A stretch of DNA of 64,000 bases from positions 8,122,001 through 8,186,000 of the forward strand of contig NZ_JADBEM010000001.1 of the NCBI RefSeq assembly GCF_014873875.1, written 5' to 3'. Shown here one piece after another: positions 59,480-64,000 of the stretch. The number at the start of each line of letters is the position of its first letter. Positions within the stretch are counted from its first letter, which is position 1. The DNA comes from Actinopolymorpha pittospori. GTDB taxonomy: Bacteria; Actinomycetota; Actinomycetes; Propionibacteriales; Actinopolymorphaceae. The notes under the pieces are model-generated. The model ran no database searches. It was not told the DNA's origin and saw only the letters and a list, made by a program, of their open reading frames with translations. The position numbers and the translations under genes were made by a program.

Positions 59480-60724
59480 GTGACGCCCGCCGGCGCGGGT
59501 CCCGGGAGGACGCGTCGGTGCGCCGTGGTCGGAGGTGGCATTCTCGGCGTCGCCGTCGCCCGGCGGTTGCTGCAGGTCGAGCCCACGGCGAGCGTCACCG
59601 TCCTGGAGAAGGAGCCCGAACTCGCCCGGCACCAGACCGGCCACAACAGCGGCGTCGTCCACGCCGGGCTCTACTACCCGCCGGGATCGCTGAAGGCGCT
59701 GCTGTGCCGGCGCGGCGTGGGACTCCTGCGAGACCTGTGCGCCGCCCACGACGTCCCCTACGTCGAGTGCGGCCAGGTGCTCGTGGCTCTCGACGAGGTC
59801 GAACGCCGACGCCTGCTCGAGATCCGCGACCGCGCGGTCGCCAACGGCGTGCCTGGCATCCGGCTGCTGGACGCGGACGGGATCCGGCGGATCGAGCCGC
59901 ACGCGCACGGCGTCGCGGGGCTGCACTCCCCCACGACGGCCATCGTCGACTTCGTGCGGGTCACCGGAGCGCTCGCGGCCGACGCGACGGCCGCCGGCGC
60001 GAGTGTACGGACCGGCGTCGAGGTCACGGGGTTCCGCCACCGCGGTGCCGAGGTGGTGGTGACGGGGGCGCACGGGTACGACGCGGCGTTCGACCTGGTG
60101 GTCGTCTGCGCGGGACTGCAGGCCGACCAGGTGTCGGTCCTCGCCGGCGACGAGCCCGATCCGGTGATCGTGCCGTTCCGGGGCGAGTATCACCTGCTAC
60201 GGCCCGAACGCCGCTCGCTGGTACACGGCCTCGTCTACCCCGTCCCCGACCCGCGGTTCCCCTTTCTGGGTGTCCACCTGACCCCGCGCGTCGACGGCGA
60301 GGTCATGGTCGGGCCGAACGCGGTCCTCGCCCTCGCCCGCGAGGGATACGCGAGGGGTACGGCGTCGTGGCCACAGGTGCGCTCGACTCTCCTGCACCCG
60401 GGCTTCCGCGCGTTCGCGCGCCAGCACTGGCGGACCGGGCTCACCCAACTGCGGAGCTCGTTCAGCCACCGGGCGTTCGTGGCGGCGGTCCAGCGCTACG
60501 TGCCTGTCCTCCGGCCCGAGGACGTCCTGCCGGGGCCGGCCGGGATCCGCGCCCAGGCCCTCGACCGGGACGGCGTCCTGGTCGACGACTTCCGTATCCA
60601 CCGGCGCGGACCCGTGGTGTGCGTCCGCAACGCCCCCTCGCCCGGGGCCACGTCATCCCTCGCGATCGCCGAGCACATCGTCGACCTGGCGCTCGACCGG
60701 CCGCTGCGGTTCGGTGGGAGCTGA
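59480..60724 (+). CDS. lhgO: L-2-hydroxyglutarate oxidase/dehydrogenase
   Basis: 414 residues. The FAD motif is VVGGGILGVAVARRLL, followed by LEKEPELARHQTGHNSGVVHAGLYYPPGSLKA, the family signature, VPFRGEYHLLR, VYPVPDPRFPFLGVHLTPRVDG and a C-terminal VRNAPSPGATSSLAIAEHI. It oxidises L-2-hydroxyglutarate to 2-oxoglutarate, either as repair or in lysine/glutarate catabolism, which suits the enoyl-CoA hydratase and IclR neighbours. GTG start with a distant AGGGGA. The last 72 bases overlap the gene on the other strand. Confidence 0.9.
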   Translation: MTPAGAGPGRTRRCAVVGGGILGVAVARRLLQVEPTASVTVLEKEPELARHQTGHNSGVVHAGLYYPPGSLKALLCRRGVGLLRDLCAAHDVPYVECGQVLVALDEVERRRLLEIRDRAVANGVPGIRLLDADGIRRIEPHAHGVAGLHSPTTAIVDFVRVTGALAADATAAGASVRTGVEVTGFRHRGAEVVVTGAHGYDAAFDLVVVCAGLQADQVSVLAGDEPDPVIVPFRGEYHLLRPERRSLVHGLVYPVPDPRFPFLGVHLTPRVDGEVMVGPNAVLALAREGYARGTASWPQVRSTLLHPGFRAFARQHWRTGLTQLRSSFSHRAFVAAVQRYVPVLRPEDVLPGPAGIRAQALDRDGVLVDDFRIHRRGPVVCVRNAPSPGATSSLAIAEHIVDLALDRPLRFGGS

Positions 60725-61414
60725 GTCGGCCGAACCGCGGTCGGCCGAACCGCGGTCGGCTGGGCCAGCACCGGGCTCGGGGCCGAACCGCACCGACCGC
60801 AACTGGTCCGCCGTACGCCGGTCCAGCACCAGGGCGGACCGCGCGCCGGGCACCAACAGGTCGGGCCTCTGCGCCGCCTCGTCCAACAACGCGGACCAGC
60901 GGCGGCAGTGCAGGTCGAAGCGGCCCGGCGGAATCGACCGCCCCCGGGCCAGCTGCCCAGCCCGGGCCTGCTCGGGTGAGACGTCGAGCAGCAGCAGGTG
61001 TACTTCCAGGCCGTGTCGGCCCGCCCAACGACCGGCGAGCCGGCGCACCAACGGGCGGGTGCCGCAGTCGTGGGCGAGGACGGGGCCTCCCCGCCGGATC
61101 GCCGCCCACAGCCGCACGTAGTGGGAGGCGTGGACGAGCGGGCGCCAGAACCGGTACGGCACCGGCTGGAGCACTGTCCGCCACGCGGCACGCGTCTGCT
61201 CGGAGTCGAGGATCTGGATGCCACCCGTGCGTGGTGGCAGGGTCGGGCGGGCACCGTCGGCGTACAGCCGGCGCAACAACGTGGTCTTCCCGGCGCCCGG
61301 GACGCCGATGAGGAGCACCAGGGCATGCGCGGGAAAGCGCAGCTCGTCGACGGCGGAGCCACGCAGGTCGGCGAAGCCACGAGCCACGGCCACGTGCTCC
61401 TGAATCATGCGCAT
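60653..61414 (-). CDS. P-loop nucleotide-binding protein (kinase-like)
   Basis: 253 residues. LVLLIGVPGAGKTTLLRRLYADGA is a Walker A, followed by IQILDSEQTRAAWR, GPVLAHDCGTRPLVRRLAGRWA and VHLLLLDVSPEQARAGQLARGR, a pattern like the ATP/GTP-binding zeta-toxin and chloramphenicol-phosphotransferase-like small kinases. The substrate is unknown. The last 24 codons overlap lhgO on the opposite strand, and its C-terminal ADRGSADRGSAD tail comes from a repeat just after lhgO, so the tail is probably a recent extension. Confidence 0.75.
   Translation of the reverse strand: MRMIQEHVAVARGFADLRGSAVDELRFPAHALVLLIGVPGAGKTTLLRRLYADGARPTLPPRTGGIQILDSEQTRAAWRTVLQPVPYRFWRPLVHASHYVRLWAAIRRGGPVLAHDCGTRPLVRRLAGRWAGRHGLEVHLLLLDVSPEQARAGQLARGRSIPPGRFDLHCRRWSALLDEAAQRPDLLVPGARSALVLDRRTADQLRSVRFGPEPGAGPADRGSADRGSADSAPTEPQRPVERQVDDVLGDREG
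60726..60755. repeat. Two tandem 15-bp repeats
   Basis: TCGGCCGAACCGCGG twice, with a partial third copy (TCGGC). On the minus strand it encodes the Ser-Ala-Asp-Arg-Gly tail of the P-loop protein. Confidence 0.75.
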
Positions 61415-61523
61415 TCAACGTCGGGGAACGCGACCGGCGTTCCACTGGGCACGCCGACATCCCACCCGATACCCTGCCGCGGGACTCCGGGAACCTGCCC
61501 GGGGACGGCGAGAGGAGACGGGC

Positions 61524-62417
61524 GTGCGCGTAGGTGTGATGCTCCCGATCGGTGACGAGGTCGAGCCCGGCGTGCCGCGCGGCTACTCCGACATCCGAGA
61601 CCTCGCGGTCCACGCGGAGTCCGCCGGCCTGGACGCGGTCTGGGTCTACGACCATCTACTCGGCGACTCGGTCGAGGACGCGGGCAGCTCCCCGTGGGAG
61701 GCATGGACCGTCCTCAGCGCGCTGGCGGAGGCCACCTCGACCGTGAGCCTCGGGGCGCTCGTCCTGTGCACGGCGTTCCGGCCCGCGGGCGTCCTCGCCC
61801 GGATGGCCGACTCCCTGCAGGAGGTCAGCGGCGGGCGGCTGGTTCTCGGCCTCGGCGCCGGCTGGCACCAGCCCGAGTTCGACGCGTTCCACCTGCCCTT
61901 CGACCACCGGGTCGGGCGGTTCTCCGAAGCGCTCGAGATCATCGCCACGATGCTCCGCGAGGGCCGGGCCACGCTGCGCGGTGAGTATCACCAGGTGGAG
62001 AACGCGCCGGTGCGGGAGCGTCCCGACCGTCCCGTGCCGCCGATCCTCGTCGCCGGTGTCCGGCCGCGGATGCTGGACCTGACCGCGCAGTACGCCGACG
62101 TCTGGAACCTAGCGTGGTACGGCCTGCCGAACGACCGCTTCCGGGAGGCCAACGCCGCGCTCGACGAGGCGTGCCGCAAGATCGACCGCGACCCGGCCAC
62201 CCTGGCGCGCACCGCGGGCATCCTGGTCGGCACGCCGTCGGGGGACGACGAAGGCGACCAGCGCGTCGTCCCCGCCGACCCGGCGCGGATCGCGGCCGCG
62301 TTCGCCGCCTGGGCGGCGGAGGGAGTCTCGGAGCTCATCTGCCGACCGGACCCGTCCGACGCGGCGACAGTGAGCGTGATCGCGGACGGCTACGCCCGCT
62401 ACCGCGCGGGTGCCTGA
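61524..62417 (+). CDS. Luciferase-like F420-dependent oxidoreductase
   Basis: 297 residues from GTG 61524, with AGAGGAG upstream. VRVGVMLPIGDEVEPGVP, LAVHAESAGLDAVWVYDHLLG, LGALVLCTAFRPAGVLARMADSL, LVLGLGAGWHQPEFDAFHLPF and PPILVAGVRPRMLDLTAQYADVWN are the blocks of the actinobacterial F420 LLM class. It probably uses F420H2 made by the Fgd-like enzyme at 7698 or another F420 reducer; the substrate is not predictable. Confidence 0.85.
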   Translation: MRVGVMLPIGDEVEPGVPRGYSDIRDLAVHAESAGLDAVWVYDHLLGDSVEDAGSSPWEAWTVLSALAEATSTVSLGALVLCTAFRPAGVLARMADSLQEVSGGRLVLGLGAGWHQPEFDAFHLPFDHRVGRFSEALEIIATMLREGRATLRGEYHQVENAPVRERPDRPVPPILVAGVRPRMLDLTAQYADVWNLAWYGLPNDRFREANAALDEACRKIDRDPATLARTAGILVGTPSGDDEGDQRVVPADPARIAAAFAAWAAEGVSELICRPDPSDAATVSVIADGYARYRAGA

Positions 62418-62452
62418 GCAGCCGCGCGGACGAACGCACTCGGCCCACCTGC

Positions 62453-63160
62453 TCAGGCTGGCTGGGTCAGCCTGATCCGCACCGCGCGGAACTCCTCCGG
62501 GGTGTTCCGGAGCACGGCCAGCTTCGGGTCGGGCACGTGCAGGTGTGGGCCGGTGACCAGCGTCCGTAGCGGAGCGAGCCGGGCGTCCTCGAGCACCTGC
62601 GCCACGGCTCGCCGGTCGCCGCCGACCACCATCGCGTCGAGGTCGGCCGCGTGCGGCAGGAGTACGCGCGCCACCACGTCCGCCGCGGCCTCGAAGGCTT
62701 CGCGGGCCTGCTTCTCGCGGCGCCGGGCGAAGCGCTGCTGGGACCAGCCGCCAGCCGCGGTACGGCCCTGCACCAGGCGTGCGCCGACCTTCGACACCTC
62801 GAGTCGCCGCCCGACGAAGACACCCGCGGCGTAGCCACCCATCCGGACCAACAGCACCCCGACGCGCCGGTCACGGGTGGCGTGGCCGACCAGACCGGCG
62901 TCGGGCAGCGCGGGATTCGCCCGCAACGGCGGGAAGGGCACGGTGCACTCGGCCCGGGCGCCGTCGGCGGCGACGAACGTCACCGTCTCCGCGCTCGCTC
63001 GCACGGCGTCGCCTCCGGTGTGCTCGCCCACCTCGGCGGCGCCGCCATGCCGCTCGAAGAAGCCGGCAAGCCAACGGTCGAGCCGTTCCGGCCCGACCGT
63101 CAGGTCCCGCTCCGTGCGCTCCGGCTCAGACGTTGAAGCCGAGGGCACGGAGCTGCTCAC
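62453..63160 (-). CDS. acVLRF1-family peptidyl-tRNA hydrolase (release-factor-like)
   Basis: 235 residues. Near the middle, GGWSQQRFARRREKQAREAF is the catalytic loop of the actinobacterial Vms1-like release factor group, where Gln takes the role of Gln in GGQ; VGVLLVRMGGYAAGVFVG before it and AMVVGGDRRAVAQVLED after it are the family core. Such enzymes cut nascent chains from tRNA on stalled or split ribosomes. GTG 63160 overlaps sufT by 35 bases; a GTG at 63148 is also possible. The overlap implies coupling to the suf genes. Confidence 0.82.
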   Translation of the reverse strand: MSSSVPSASTSEPERTERDLTVGPERLDRWLAGFFERHGGAAEVGEHTGGDAVRASAETVTFVAADGARAECTVPFPPLRANPALPDAGLVGHATRDRRVGVLLVRMGGYAAGVFVGRRLEVSKVGARLVQGRTAAGGWSQQRFARRREKQAREAFEAAADVVARVLLPHAADLDAMVVGGDRRAVAQVLEDARLAPLRTLVTGPHLHVPDPKLAVLRNTPEEFRAVRIRLTQPA

Positions 63161-63449
63161 GGCCTTCGTCGGTGATCTTGTCCGGCCCCCACGGCGGCAT
63201 CCAGACCCAGTTGATCCGGAAGGCCTCCACGATCCCGTCGAGGGCGACCTGCGTCTGGTCCTCGATCACGTCGGTGAGCGGGCAGGCGGCGGAGGTGAGG
63301 GTCATGTCGATGGTGGCGACGTTGTCTTCGTCCAACACCACGCCGTAGACGAGACCGAGGTCGACGACGTTGATGCCCAGTTCGGGGTCGACGACGTCCT
63401 TCAGCGCCTCGAGGAGGTCGTCCTCACTCGTCTTCACAGCGTCGGCCAT
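63126..63449 (-). CDS. sufT: Iron-sulfur assembly protein SufT (MIP18/DUF59)
   Basis: 107 residues. LLEALKDVVDPELGINVVDLGLVYGV is the family signature with the DPE motif, followed by IDMTLTSAACPLTDVI carrying the reactive Cys, and WVWMPPWGPDKITDEGREQLRALGF at the end. SufT helps deliver clusters to apo-proteins and stands beside sufU in many Gram-positive suf operons. Its start codon shares a base with the sufU stop. Confidence 0.92.
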   Translation of the reverse strand: MADAVKTSEDDLLEALKDVVDPELGINVVDLGLVYGVVLDEDNVATIDMTLTSAACPLTDVIEDQTQVALDGIVEAFRINWVWMPPWGPDKITDEGREQLRALGFNV

Positions 63450-63985
63450 CAGCCGACTCCCTTCTCGTTGCGGTGGTCCTGCGCGGACTCGGCCGCTCCA
63501 TCGTTGGAGGACACCTCGCCGTCACCCCGTGCCTGCGCCTGCAGCGTCGCGTCCTTCCAGGCCATCCAGGACAGCAGCGCGCACTTGATCCGGGCGGGGT
63601 ACTTCGAGACGCCCGCGAACGCGATGCCGTCCTCGAGTACGTCCTCGTCGGGCTCGGCCTGCCCCTTGGACTGCATGAGGGCGAGGAACTCGTCGTGCAG
63701 ATGCAAGGCTTCCTTGACGCTCTTGCCCAGCAGCAGGTCGTGCATGACCGACGTGGCCGCCTGGCTGATCGAGCAGCCCATGCTTTCGTACGACACGTCC
63801 TCGACCCGGGCATCCTCGCCCGCACCGACCAGGTGGACGCGCAGGGTCACCTCGTCGCCGCAGGTCGGGTTGACGTGGTAGACCTCGGCCTCGAACGGAT
63901 CCCGCAGGCCCTTGCCGTGCGGGTTCTTGTAGTGGTCCAGGATGATGTCCTGGTACAACGCTTCGACCTGCATCAGGTCAGCCAC
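63449..63985 (-). CDS. sufU: Fe-S assembly scaffold/sulfur-transfer protein SufU
   Basis: 178 residues as drawn from GTG 63985; ATG 63973 (MQVEALYQDIILDHYKNP) is the more conserved start. NPTCGDEVTLRV, SMGCSISQAATSVM and ARIKCALLSWMAWKDA hold the three Cys of SufU with the insertion typical of zinc-dependent SufU. It accepts sulfur from SufS and passes it on for 4Fe-4S assembly. A low-complexity acidic tail follows. The bases beyond 63985 run out of the window; sufS probably lies there, but its end cannot be read. Confidence 0.93.
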   Translation of the reverse strand: MADLMQVEALYQDIILDHYKNPHGKGLRDPFEAEVYHVNPTCGDEVTLRVHLVGAGEDARVEDVSYESMGCSISQAATSVMHDLLLGKSVKEALHLHDEFLALMQSKGQAEPDEDVLEDGIAFAGVSKYPARIKCALLSWMAWKDATLQAQARGDGEVSSNDGAAESAQDHRNEKGVG

Positions 63986-64000
63986 CGCCCTCAGCTTGTC

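Noticed and set aside
59014-61311. 765-codon plus-strand frame from within the enoyl-CoA hydratase into the P-loop gene
   Set aside because: Shifted frame inside three well-supported genes; Arg/Pro/Ala-rich shadow.

Overview
The window is 64 kb of very GC-rich DNA (about 70% G+C by eye, third positions almost all G or C) and reads as ordinary chromosome of a free-living actinobacterium. Lineage markers are F420-dependent oxidoreductases, a 6C-type C-rich-loop RNA, a perfect actinobacterial LexA box, a FurA box, an MmyB-type regulator next to an SDR, DUF3099, an acVLRF1-type release factor, SufU/SufT and an InhA-like FabI behind FabG. I cannot name a genus. I see no prophage, insertion sequence, CRISPR array, tRNA or rRNA. 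Nearly every base belongs to a gene or a short intergenic region.

Layout. 1-5.6 kb: end of nadE, an EamA exporter with a 53-residue zinc ribbon, a divergent Rrf2 regulator/MFS pair, a GNAT and a lipoprotein. 5.7-13.9 kb: catalase behind an intact FurA box and an internally deleted FurA remnant, an Fgd-like F420 enzyme, a histone H1-like protein, map, a membrane glycosyltransferase and a tiny gene under a LexA box. 13.3-20.9 kb: hisE-hisG-PH gene, a GAF kinase/NarL regulator pair, SDR plus QueA-like enzyme, GDSL esterase, RtcB ligase. 21-28.7 kb: a secreted BNR-repeat protein, MmyB regulator/SDR, fabG-fabI, and an FMN alpha-hydroxyacid oxidase with a foldable leader. 28.7-35.9 kb: two ABC exporter half-transporters divergent from a CocE-family hydrolase plus a beta-lactamase-fold hydrolase. 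35.9-39.4 kb: DesK/NarL-type two-component system with an ABC-2 exporter. 39.5-48.7 kb: DUF3099, the 6C RNA, moaA, SURF1, an alanyl-tRNA synthetase, GH29 fucosidase, sirtuin, degenerate SDR. 48.6-52.8 kb: an ABC exporter, a small HTH protein and an ABC-F ATPase. 53.1-57.7 kb: bioY, an AMP-forming ligase, a thiolase-like protein, bioM and bioN. 57.7-64 kb: IclR regulator, enoyl-CoA hydratase, LhgO, a P-loop protein, an F420-type oxidoreductase, acVLRF1, sufT and sufU.

Two patterns run through the window. At least nine unlinked genes have a TAnnnT -10 element 6-9 bases before the start codon and usually no Shine-Dalgarno sequence, which points to leaderless transcripts and fixes several starts. 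Same-strand neighbours often overlap by 4-8 bases (ATGA/GTGA), marking translationally coupled operons.

The best leads for undescribed biology are the biotin-transport operon that carries a ligase and a thiolase fold lacking two catalytic residues; the LexA-controlled 50-residue protein; the deleted FurA behind an intact FurA box; a tightly overlapped operator/leaderless promoter in front of the exporter pair; and the competing stem-loops ahead of the alpha-hydroxyacid oxidase. All functions are inferred from sequence alone.
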